Shown here piece by piece: positions 46,827-54,239 of a DNA stretch of 64,000 nucleotides. A program made the position numbers and the translations under genes. How positions within the stretch are numbered: the first letter of the stretch is position 1; the number at the start of each line of letters is the position of its first letter. The DNA comes from Telmatospirillum sp. J64-1. Lineage in GTDB: Bacteria > Pseudomonadota > Alphaproteobacteria > Rhodospirillales > Magnetospirillaceae. The DNA is taken from assembly GCF_006980715.1 (NCBI RefSeq), contig NZ_SBHN01000021.1, forward strand, positions 43,798 to 107,797. The letters are read 5' to 3'. The notes below the pieces were generated by a model. The model searched no databases, was not told the origin of the DNA, and saw only the letters and a list, made by a program, of their open reading frames with translations.

Positions 46827-47125
46827 GGCTCCTCTTCTTCCAGATCGAGGGCGGCGCGGGCCTGGGCCAGCAGGCTTTCGGCCTCACTCTCCCCGCCGCC
46901 CCCGGCCGCCTCGCCGCCGGAAAGGGCGGCCCAGCGGGCCAGCTTGACCAGCAGGTCGAGATGGGCCAGGGCCGCACGGCAGGCGGCGTGATGGGCGGCG
47001 AAGCCCTTGGCGTCCAAAGGGGCCTCCTGGGCGGCGAAATCGTCATAGCTGGCGGCGGCCTGTTCGAGGCGCCGGGCGAGATGCGGGCGCAGATGGGCCT
47101 TCAGCCCTTCCAGATCGGCGGTCAT
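46823..47125 (-). CDS. Putative terminase small subunit
   Basis: A 100-residue, mostly helical, acidic-ended protein encoded immediately before the large terminase with an ATGA overlap. Sequence gives no family match by eye. Position and size suggest the DNA-recognition subunit, but no helix-turn-helix is obvious, so this is an inference. Confidence 0.55.
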   Translation of the reverse strand: MTADLEGLKAHLRPHLARRLEQAAASYDDFAAQEAPLDAKGFAAHHAACRAALAHLDLLVKLARWAALSGGEAAGGGGESEAESLLAQARAALDLEEEEP

Positions 47126-47134
47126 GGCGGGACC

Positions 47135-47554
47135 TCAGCGCATCAGGCCGCCGGTCAGGCTCATCAGCCCCCGCTCGCGCGCCTGGGACAGGTCCAGCAG
47201 GTTGCGCTGGCGGGCCAGGGCCGCCTGGGTCTGCGACCGCCGGGCAGCCTGGGAAAAGCCCTGGGCGGCCAGTTCCTCTTCCTCCTCGGCCTCTTCGAGC
47301 AGGCTGCGCAGGACGTTGTAGGAAGAGCCGCTATCCGAGCCGATCCCCATGGCGCCGAAACGGGCCCGCTGACGCGCCGTCTCAGCGGCCAGGGCCTGCA
47401 TCCGGGCCTTGCTGTCGGCTTGGCGCTGCGCCTCGATCTGCTGCATCTGGGCGTCCTGCTGCGCCTGGACGGCGCGGTTCTGGGCCTTCACCTGCTGTTG
47501 CTGCTGCTGGAGTTGCAGGGCCATGGTGGCCGCTGCGATCGCGACTTGGGCCAT
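47135..47554 (-). CDS. Internal virion (gp14-like) protein
   Basis: A 139-residue helical protein rich in Gln and Ala (QLQQQQQQVKAQN, QQDAQMQQIEAQRQAD) with the later RARFGAMGIGSDSGSS turn. This pattern is typical of podoviral core/ejection proteins like T7 gp14, which enter the cell envelope with the DNA. The larger gp15/gp16-type partners are missing. The start overlaps the tail tube B stop by one base. Confidence 0.6.
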   Translation of the reverse strand: MAQVAIAAATMALQLQQQQQQVKAQNRAVQAQQDAQMQQIEAQRQADSKARMQALAAETARQRARFGAMGIGSDSGSSYNVLRSLLEEAEEEEELAAQGFSQAARRSQTQAALARQRNLLDLSQARERGLMSLTGGLMR

Positions 47555-49470
47555 CAGCTCACCTTCATCTGGGTTGTCACGGACAGGATGGTGCAGGGCA
47601 AGGGCGTGTCCTGGCCGACACGCCACAAGGGCGCCACGGCCTGGCGCTGCCAGCCCAGGGCACGGACGGGCACGTCGCCGGTGATGCGCGGCAACGGCCC
47701 GTCCAGCAGCCCTTCCTCGCCCATGCGACGCAGCGGCAGTTCGGTCGCGCCGCGCCCGGTATCGACGGTCAGGGCCGAGGTTTCGAGCAGGCGGAAGACC
47801 ACCTGGACCAGCCGAAGCTGGGTGGGACGGCCCGGCCCCCCGGCGGACTCGACGGCGGGCGGCAGGGGCCAGACCTCGTGGCGGAAGGGCAGGCCGATCT
47901 CGACCTCCCGCACCGGCTGGTCCAGGGTGATGGCGCCGCCCGAGACCACCGCCTCGCCCATGTCCGAGCCGTCGCCGACCACCCGCACCCGCCGCCCTTC
48001 CAGATGCTCCAGCCCCTGCCAGCGGTCGGTCGGCACGGCGACGCGGCCGGTCAGGGCGGAATCGGTGTTCAGCGCGGCCTCGAAACGCTCGACCAGGAAA
48101 ACCGGCAGGCCATAGCGCCCCACCCGTTCGACCAGCAGATAGACCTCTTCCGCCAGGCAGGCGATGGAACGCACGCCGCCATCGGTCTGAAGCAGGCTCC
48201 AGGCGGTCACCGCCTCTGCGCGGTAATTGGTGACGGTGGCGATCGCCCCGTCCTCGCGCACCACATGCAGCAGGCGGCTGGGGGCGTCGTAATCGATCTC
48301 GACGGGGCGCAGCATCAAATGACGCGCCAGCATGGACAGGTCGGTCGCCTGATAGGCCTGCTCGACATCGGTATAGAGGAATTCCCGCAACTCCCCGCCC
48401 GCCCGCGAGACGAAGATCGTCGCGCCGTCCACGTCGCAAGGCGGCACCGTGCGGTCCAAGGGCGAGCCGACCCGCGTCTGGCGGCGCAATTGCAGATTCA
48501 TCGGCGTCAGGGGCTCGCCGCTGACCGTCCATTCCGCCCCCGAGGTGAAGACCTGCAGGTGGCGCCCGGAAAAGACGGCGCGGATGGCGTTGACCTGATC
48601 CGAGAGAATGGGGAACTCGATGGCTTCGTCATCCAGCCCCGTGCCCTGGTCGAAATTGAACAGATCGGCCGATTTCGACAGCCACAGCCGGTTGGGCAGG
48701 GAATGGGAGCCGCCGATCACCAGCCGGTCCTGATGGAAGCACACGGAAACCGGCCAGCCCCGCCGCTCGGAAAAGGCCTGTTCCTCCCAATCCGTTGTCG
48801 CCTCGGTGCCGGACAATTCTTCCTGGGCCGTCACCATGGCCTCGCGCGCGGAGAGCAGGCTGTCGATGACCACCTGCTTGCCGCCGATCCGCAGCCGCGT
48901 CCCCACCATCGCCTCGGTGAAGACATCCGCCGAGGCCTCGACCTTGAAACTGCCCGTCGTCGCGGCCGGAGTCAGCGTCGCCTCTTCTGCGGCGAATTTG
49001 TGGAAAGGCTGGTGGCTTACCCCGTCCCTGGCGGCAAATTGCCAGGGAAGGATGCTCCAGTCGCTATGCGAGGTGCGGGTGATCTTCTGCGGCGGGACCT
49101 GCGGATGGACCACCAGCAGCGTGTCGGCGCTCTGCGTCCAGTTAATCTGGCCCAGCTGCGCCGCCGACCAGGGCGTATCGAACTCGGCCCGAACCGCACC
49201 GCCCGCCAGCACCTCCGCCTTGCCCTCGGTCAGCACCAGCAGATAGGTCTGTTCGGTATTGAATTCGAAGGCGATCAGCCGCCCCGGCCCCTTGGCGGTA
49301 TGGATGTAGCGCAAGCCGGAACGGCGGGTGACGCCGCCGGTGGGATGGATGAAGACGTTGCGCAGGCGCTGCGCCCCATTCTGCCAGGCGCGCAGATCGG
49401 CCCGCCCCAGCATCTCCGGCGCCAGTTCGCCAGCGGTGAAGTTGGTCTTGACCTGATCGACGCGACTCAT
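47554..49470 (-). CDS. Tail tube/nozzle protein B (gp12-like)
   Basis: A 638-residue structural protein. The N-terminal signature TNFTAGELAPEMLGR followed by RLRNVFIHPTGGVTRRSGLR is common in podoviral tail nozzle or stabilisation proteins, and long beta-rich stretches follow. It starts inside the last codons of tail tube A (4-base overlap). Together with the A protein it would form the short tail through which DNA leaves. No frameshift was seen. Confidence 0.8.
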   Translation of the reverse strand: MSRVDQVKTNFTAGELAPEMLGRADLRAWQNGAQRLRNVFIHPTGGVTRRSGLRYIHTAKGPGRLIAFEFNTEQTYLLVLTEGKAEVLAGGAVRAEFDTPWSAAQLGQINWTQSADTLLVVHPQVPPQKITRTSHSDWSILPWQFAARDGVSHQPFHKFAAEEATLTPAATTGSFKVEASADVFTEAMVGTRLRIGGKQVVIDSLLSAREAMVTAQEELSGTEATTDWEEQAFSERRGWPVSVCFHQDRLVIGGSHSLPNRLWLSKSADLFNFDQGTGLDDEAIEFPILSDQVNAIRAVFSGRHLQVFTSGAEWTVSGEPLTPMNLQLRRQTRVGSPLDRTVPPCDVDGATIFVSRAGGELREFLYTDVEQAYQATDLSMLARHLMLRPVEIDYDAPSRLLHVVREDGAIATVTNYRAEAVTAWSLLQTDGGVRSIACLAEEVYLLVERVGRYGLPVFLVERFEAALNTDSALTGRVAVPTDRWQGLEHLEGRRVRVVGDGSDMGEAVVSGGAITLDQPVREVEIGLPFRHEVWPLPPAVESAGGPGRPTQLRLVQVVFRLLETSALTVDTGRGATELPLRRMGEEGLLDGPLPRITGDVPVRALGWQRQAVAPLWRVGQDTPLPCTILSVTTQMKVS

Positions 49471-50036
49471 GACCGCACCTCGACCAGCGGAAAGGAATTC
49501 AGCCGCGCCGGTTCGTCCTGCTGGGAATCCACCAGCCGGGCGCGACGCAATTCCTCCTCGGCCAGCTTGTGCAGCATCTCCGCCCGCGCCGTGCTCTCGG
49601 TCAGCGGAATGCAGAATTCGGCCGCCAGCCGGGTGATCAGCGCTTGGCTGAAGAATGGCGGGAAATCCTCTTCCTTGGGGCGGAACAGATAAGTCAGGAC
49701 CACCGCATCGGCATTGCAATGCAGGCGTTGCTCGGCCAGGCGATAGCTCAACCCCTGCCCGCGCCCGCCGATCCCCGCCGACAGGGCGCGCAGGAAATCG
49801 GGCGGCAACTGGAAGGCGTTCCGGAAATCGGCCAAAGGCGGTGCCGCCAGCCGCGCCAGGCTGGTCAGGGCGGTGGCGAAGCGCCAGGGATGGGAAGACA
49901 GCAGCGCATCCCGGGTGGAGGGATAGAGATTGGCGGCGATCTCGGCCTCGGCGGTCCCCTCGCCGAAGGACGTGATGGTGCCGGCGCCGATCTTCAGAAG
50001 CGCCCGCGCGCAAAGGGCGATGCTCGACAAGGCCAT
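49467..50036 (-). CDS. Tail tubular protein A (gp11-like)
   Basis: A 189-residue protein of the T7 gp11-type gatekeeper family: ARALLKIGAGTITSFGEG, AANLYPSTRDALLSSHPWRF and PPDFLRAL are typical. It joins the portal to the nozzle. The ATG at 50036 follows GGAG. A 217-base gap with host-type repeats separates it from the head gene upstream, unlike the tight packing downstream. Confidence 0.85.
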   Translation of the reverse strand: MALSSIALCARALLKIGAGTITSFGEGTAEAEIAANLYPSTRDALLSSHPWRFATALTSLARLAAPPLADFRNAFQLPPDFLRALSAGIGGRGQGLSYRLAEQRLHCNADAVVLTYLFRPKEEDFPPFFSQALITRLAAEFCIPLTESTARAEMLHKLAEEELRRARLVDSQQDEPARLNSFPLVEVRS

Positions 50037-50059
50037 GGAGGTCTCCAAGAAGTCTGAAG

Positions 50060-50250
50060 GTTCTTTTGGGCTCCGCCCAAACCCGCCAAGGACCTCGGCC
50101 CTTGGCCCCCTTTCCCTTTCTCGTCACTCCCGCGACAGCGGGAGGCCATGTCGGCCCCGGAAGGCGCAGCGACAGGCATGACGAATAGAAGGAAGGAGGT
50201 CCAGGGGCCCGAGGCTCCTGGCGGGTGCAGGGCGGCGCCCTGTCTTCACG
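50060..50250. repeat. Composite repeat inserted between head and tail genes
   Basis: A family 1 palindrome arm (50122-50150, CACTCCCGCGACAGCGGGAG) is embedded in a longer GC-rich unit. The left side carries GCTCCGCCCAAACCCG (50070-50085), identical over 16 bases to 53791-53806. The right side has GGTCCAGGGGCCC...GGCTCCTGG and CAGGGCGGCGCCCTG palindromes. A similar unit lies between scaffold and Bbp19. It could stop or weaken transcription within the virion operon. Confidence 0.65.
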
Positions 50251-50253
50251 GAC

Positions 50254-50523
50254 TCAGCGGCTGTTGGTGGCGCCGATGACGCTCATATCGGCCACGTCGA
50301 CCACGCCGCCCGCATTGGCCGAGACCACCAGCAGGCCGATGCCCGGCGCCGTTGCCGTGGCGGTATTGGCCATGATCAGGTCGCCCGCGCGCAGCATGTC
50401 GGCGGCCTCGTTGAAATAGCCGCTGGCATCGACGGCATCGGCGCTGTCGGTGGTGGTGTAATGCCACAGGGTGAAGCCGTTGGCATAGGCCAACACGCTC
50501 AGATCCCGGCTCTTGTAAGCCAT
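50254..50523 (-). CDS. Small head-associated protein (possible decoration protein)
   Basis: An 89-residue protein encoded directly after capsid, with a good AGGAGAT ribosome site. The segment YFNEAADMLRAGDLIMANT is a pattern I associate with small phage head genes. Position suggests a head decoration or cement protein; this is not proven. Confidence 0.6.
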   Translation of the reverse strand: MAYKSRDLSVLAYANGFTLWHYTTTDSADAVDASGYFNEAADMLRAGDLIMANTATATAPGIGLLVVSANAGGVVDVADMSVIGATNSR

Positions 50524-50561
50524 TGCTCGATCTCCTTTTGTTCTCAGAATTCCTTGGCAAA

Positions 50562-51380
50562 TCAGGCTTCCAGGCAGCGCAGGGCGACCACGCCCGCCGG
50601 GTCGATCAGCACCGCGCCTTGCGACATCATGTTGTTGACGAAATGGCTGGCGCGGTCGCCGTGCCAGCTGATATCCGACTGCACATCGGCGCCCGAAGCA
50701 TGGCCCAGGGCGGTCTTGTGGTACCAATAGCAATGGCGCACGCCGCCGCTCTTGGTCAGGCCGGAATGGGGCATGAACAGGGTGCCCAGCCAACGCTTGG
50801 CCTGGCTGCCCTTCCAGGGCAGATCGTCCTCGCCGACATAATCGGCATTGGCGAATTCCTCGATCTGCATCAGCTCGGACCATTGCTTCCAGCCGACCAC
50901 GGCATAGCGTTCGCCGTCATCGGGCACGTCGGCGTCGCCCAGCATCTCGAAGGCGGTCAGGATCTTGGCCTTGGTCAGGCCGTCCGTGGCCGCGCCCGCG
51001 TAATTGGTGGAGGTGTCGAGCTGGTTGATGATCAACTCGTCGGTCTTGCGGCCCAGCGCATAGGCTCCGGCCTTGACCACCACGGCGCGTTCGTCGTGGT
51101 TGGTCTTGATCTCGTCCAGCCGGTCGATCCAGTCGCCGGCATAATAATCGTAAAGCTGGCACTCCACCGGGCTGTGGTCGAGGTTCATGACGGGCACCTT
51201 GCCGTGGCGCGACTTGGTGCTGGCGGTGCCCTTGCCGACCTTCTGGAAGGTGGTCGAGGCGCCGATGACGTTGTTCTTCGAACGCACCGTGTTGCGCAGC
51301 TTCGACCCCGTCTGCTGGTAGGCGAGGTGAACGTCGGCCTGGAAATGCTTGATGAAGGACTGGTCGATGCTCGTCGACAT
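50562..51380 (-). CDS. Major capsid protein
   Basis: A 272-residue protein whose features (QQTGSKLRNTVR, FQKVGKG, DWIDRLDEIKTNHDERA, AYALGRKTDELI) match the podoviral/BPP-1-type capsid family with HK97-like fold. The ATG at 51380 follows GAAAGAGA. The coding frame is intact with no sign of decay. Between it and its scaffold gene lie two opposite-strand genes, an unusual break in a pair normally adjacent. Confidence 0.85.
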   Translation of the reverse strand: MSTSIDQSFIKHFQADVHLAYQQTGSKLRNTVRSKNNVIGASTTFQKVGKGTASTKSRHGKVPVMNLDHSPVECQLYDYYAGDWIDRLDEIKTNHDERAVVVKAGAYALGRKTDELIINQLDTSTNYAGAATDGLTKAKILTAFEMLGDADVPDDGERYAVVGWKQWSELMQIEEFANADYVGEDDLPWKGSQAKRWLGTLFMPHSGLTKSGGVRHCYWYHKTALGHASGADVQSDISWHGDRASHFVNNMMSQGAVLIDPAGVVALRCLEA

Positions 51381-51603
51381 GCTGGCTCTCTTTCCTGTGG
51401 TTGAATGCGAAAAAGGCCGCTGCCGCAGGGGCTGCGGCGCGGCCGGAGAGGAAGGAGGGCAGGAGACGCCGGGGGCTCCCACCCCTTCGGGATAAGCCGA
51501 AGGTTGAGGAGGAATGCAAAAATCTGCTGCCCTCCCCGCCGAAAGTTCCTATGATCACCGCCCGGCCCCGACCGGGGCCACAGGTGAGTCAAGCGGTGAA
51601 GCG

Positions 51604-52323
51604 ATGACAGAGACGACCATCAGCAAGAGGCAGGCTTCGGCGACCGCCGGTCGAATCGAAGTGGCGGCGGGAGCGCTTTTTGCCGATTGCCTTGGGGCCT
51701 TCCATGCCTTCGGAGAATTGCCGGAACTGGCGGAAAACCTGCGCATCCTGTCCCTGAATGCGGAACTGGCGGCCGGGCGCGCGGGCGAGAAGGGGCGCGC
51801 CGTGCGGGCGCTGACCCAATACACCCGCGAACTGGTCAACCGCCTGGCCCATATCCAGAGCGAGATGTCGCGCCTCGAAGCCACCACCTATGGCCAAAGC
51901 GCCGCCACCTTGCGCGAACTCTACCGCCTGCGCCTGCTGGAAAGCACCGCCCGCGCCGTGGCCGAGACCCAGGGCGAGTATTATCAATCGGGCCGGGAAG
52001 CGGTCGAAAAGGCGCGGCGCCAGACCATCACCTATCTCGCCGAAACGCTGAGCGAGATGAACGGCAGCGTCGAACGCCTCGCCTCGCGCACCCGCGTGGT
52101 CGCCGAAGTGGTGGCCCAGTCCGACAGCATCGCCACCAATATCGCCATCGAAGCGGCGGCGGCGGGCGTCCATGAAAAGGAATTCCGCACCGTTGCCGAC
52201 ACCATGCGCACTTATGTCGAAGACCTGCGCCACATGATCGAAGCCGCGGGCCAATCCGTGGCCGATGCCGCCAACAAGGGGCACCAGCTTCAGCGCATGG
52301 GCTTCGGCGCCCTCTCCGCCTGA
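51604..52323 (+). CDS. Soluble chemoreceptor-like protein with two tip-like segments
   Basis: A 239-residue, almost wholly helical protein with no membrane segment. Residues about 48-90 (NLRILSLNAELAAGRAGEKG and on) resemble one side of a methyl-accepting chemotaxis protein hairpin tip. Residues about 180-220 (SIATNIAIEAAAAGVHEKEF) resemble it again. Ordinary receptors have one such tip. It may dock onto CheA/CheW arrays or mimic them. It starts 26 bases before the stop-to-start junction with a diiron-type gene, likely in one operon. A GGCCCC...GGGGCC hairpin lies at 51564-51579 in its leader. It is encoded opposite to the surrounding virion genes. Confidence 0.75.
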   Translation: MTETTISKRQASATAGRIEVAAGALFADCLGAFHAFGELPELAENLRILSLNAELAAGRAGEKGRAVRALTQYTRELVNRLAHIQSEMSRLEATTYGQSAATLRELYRLRLLESTARAVAETQGEYYQSGREAVEKARRQTITYLAETLSEMNGSVERLASRTRVVAEVVAQSDSIATNIAIEAAAAGVHEKEFRTVADTMRTYVEDLRHMIEAAGQSVADAANKGHQLQRMGFGALSA

Positions 52324-52349
52324 CCGACTATTCCGGGGACGTTTTTTCC

Positions 52350-53111
52350 ATGAAGTGTACCACGCTGTTCCACCGCGAGGACTATCGTTGGCTGGCCTTC
52401 GGCCAGGACCCCAGCCGCCCGGACAATGTGATCGACACCAATCAGGTCGTTGTCGTGTCCGGCAATTCGGTCATGCTGCTAGACCCGGGCGGGATGGAAG
52501 TCTTCCCACCCATGATGGCCGCCCTGACCCGCGAAGTGCGGATCGACCAGATCAAGCACGTCTTCTTCTCGCACCAGGACCCCGACGTCTGTTCGTCCCT
52601 GCCCCTGTGGCGCCAGGTCTGCCCCGGCGACATGAAGGTCTACGTGCCCTGGATGTGGGCCGGTTTCGTCAGCCATTTCGACCGCGACGCCCGTCTGGAA
52701 AAGATTCCCGACGAAGGCATGGACGTCACGATGGGCGATGCCCGGCTGCGCATCCTGCCCGCCCATTACCTGCATTCGCCGGGCAATTACCATGTCTACG
52801 ACCCGGCGGCGAAGGTGCTGTTCTCGGGCGATGTCGGCGCCGCCCTGGTGCCGCCGCAATCGCGCCGCGACAGCCTGTTCGTCCACGACTTCAGCAGCCA
52901 CGTCCAGTTCATGGAAGCCTTCCACAAGCGCTGGATGGGCTCGGCCCGCGCCCGCGATGCCTGGATCGACATGGTGTCGCGCCTGGAAATCGACGTGCTG
53001 GCTCCCCAGCATGGCCTGATCTTCCGCGGCGACGATGTGAAACGCTTCCTCGAATGGTTCAGCGCGCTCGACATCGGCTCCGGCCTTGCCGCCATGCGTC
53101 GGGGCCGCTAA
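52350..53111 (+). CDS. Diiron metallo-beta-lactamase-fold protein (oxygen-binding, ODP-like)
   Basis: A 253-residue protein equal to the metal domain of flavodiiron proteins without their flavodoxin domain. Visible ligands are His75, Asp77 and Asp79 in SHQDPDV, His142 in LHSPGN, Asp161 in FSGDVG and His221 in APQHGL. Their spacing closely follows the flavodiiron pattern; the seventh ligand (His after Asp79) is Val80. Such domains bind O2 or iron in the chemotaxis protein ODP of Treponema. Pairing with a receptor-like gene suggests the same use. Lack of an electron-donor domain argues against fast O2 reduction. Confidence 0.8.
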   Translation: MKCTTLFHREDYRWLAFGQDPSRPDNVIDTNQVVVVSGNSVMLLDPGGMEVFPPMMAALTREVRIDQIKHVFFSHQDPDVCSSLPLWRQVCPGDMKVYVPWMWAGFVSHFDRDARLEKIPDEGMDVTMGDARLRILPAHYLHSPGNYHVYDPAAKVLFSGDVGAALVPPQSRRDSLFVHDFSSHVQFMEAFHKRWMGSARARDAWIDMVSRLEIDVLAPQHGLIFRGDDVKRFLEWFSALDIGSGLAAMRRGR

Positions 53112-53134
53112 GGCCGCCGCACCCGTTCCCATGC

Positions 53135-53160
53135 CGTCACCCCCGCGCAAGCGGGGGTCC
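53135..53160. repeat. Palindromic repeat family 1, single arm
   Basis: CACCCCCGCGCAAGCGGGGG in the short space between the convergent diiron-type gene and the scaffold gene. Its hairpin could end both transcripts. Confidence 0.8.
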
Positions 53161-53199
53161 TTCTTGGGGAAAATCCCGGATTCCCGGGCACGTCCCGGA

Positions 53200-53748
53200 C
53201 TACTTCCCCGGATAGAGGCGCTTGAACCCCGCTTCGATCCGGGCGATGACCGCCGGGTCGCGATCCCGCCAATAGCGCGGGTCCTTCATGGCCTGCTTCA
53301 GTTCCGCCTCGCTCAGCGCCTCCTCGCGCGGCGCTCCGGTCCGGCCCAGAGACGGCTCTCCGCCCGCCTGCATCAGCTTGTGCAGGGTCATCACGCCGTC
53401 ATAGCTGACGGCCAGGGCATCCACCACCGGATCGGGCAGGTTGGCCCGCGCCCAGCTGCGGATCTGACGCACCGTCTCATTCCACTTGGCCTCGCCGCCG
53501 AAATGCTCGACCAGACGCTGGCGATGCTGCTCGCCTTCCGCCCGCGCCCGCATCTCGCCGACCACCGGCCCCAGATATTCCTCGGCCAGGTCATAGACCA
53601 GCTGCGCCTGTTCCGGCGAGAATCCCGCCTCCTGCAGGCGCCGCTCCACCTCCGGGTCCGGCTCCAGCCATTCCGCGCGCGGCGCGGCGGCTTGCGGCTC
53701 CGGCACTGCATTCTCTTCCTGCGGCTGGGACGTCTCGTTCTCATCCAT
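53200..53748 (-). CDS. Capsid assembly scaffold protein
   Basis: A 182-residue acidic, Gln/Glu/Ala-rich helical protein with a charged N-terminus. Its C-terminal DPRYWRDRDPAVIARIEAGF plus LYPG is typical of podoviral scaffold or assembly proteins. AAAGGAGAG precedes the ATG at 53748. In related phages it lies next to capsid; here the sensory gene pair separates them. Confidence 0.78.
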   Translation of the reverse strand: MDENETSQPQEENAVPEPQAAAPRAEWLEPDPEVERRLQEAGFSPEQAQLVYDLAEEYLGPVVGEMRARAEGEQHRQRLVEHFGGEAKWNETVRQIRSWARANLPDPVVDALAVSYDGVMTLHKLMQAGGEPSLGRTGAPREEALSEAELKQAMKDPRYWRDRDPAVIARIEAGFKRLYPGK

Positions 53749-53784
53749 GACAGTCTCTCCTTTGTCCAATTTCCGAAGGCTTTC

Positions 53785-53970
53785 CCTTGTGCTCCGCCCA
53801 AACCCGTAAAGGGGCGCGGCCCCTTTGATCCCATTTCTTGTTCCGTCACTCCCGCGAAAGCGGGAGTCCATCTCGACCCAGAAAGACGCTGCGGCGGCAT
53901 GGATTCCCGCTTTCGCGGGAATGACGAGAAATCAGTGGGTTCCAAGGGCCCAGGCTCTTTGCGGATCCCC
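53785..53970. repeat. Composite repeat with paired family 1 arms
   Basis: GCTCCGCCCAAACCCG (53791-53806) and a GGGGCGCGGCCCC palindrome are followed by inverted family 1 arms at 53843-53870 and 53898-53926 (CACTCCCGCGAAAGCGGGAG and ATTCCCGCTTTCGCGGGAAT), then a GGGCCC-containing tail. It is a near relative of the unit at 50.1-50.25 kb and lies in the gap between the scaffold and Bbp19-like genes. Confidence 0.7.
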
Positions 53971-54239
53971 TAGCCCCGCCCCCGCTGGACGAGGGCGATG
54001 ATATGGGCGGCCAAGTGCCTCTGGCCTTCCAGGTGCCGCAAGGCGGCGTCGCTGGCATCGGGGCCCAGGCAACGGTCCAGGGTCATGGCCCGCAGATGGG
54101 CCAGGGTGCGCTCGCCATCCGTTCCGGCGAAGCAGCGGGCGAAGACGGACTCGATATCGCCGGGGGCGACGGCCTGCGGGCCGTCGTCGGGAGCGGCGGG
54201 GGCGGAGAACCAGTCCCAGCCGGTGTCATTCCGTCGCAT
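53970..54239 (-). CDS. Bbp19-like phage protein
   Basis: An 89-residue protein with the form of the Bbp19 family of Bordetella phage BPP-1: FARCFAGTDGERTLAHLRAM, then EGQRHLAAHIIALVQRG at the end. It overlaps the portal stop by 14 bases. Function in the phage is unknown; the position near portal and scaffold is conserved. Confidence 0.7.
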   Translation of the reverse strand: MRRNDTGWDWFSAPAAPDDGPQAVAPGDIESVFARCFAGTDGERTLAHLRAMTLDRCLGPDASDAALRHLEGQRHLAAHIIALVQRGRG

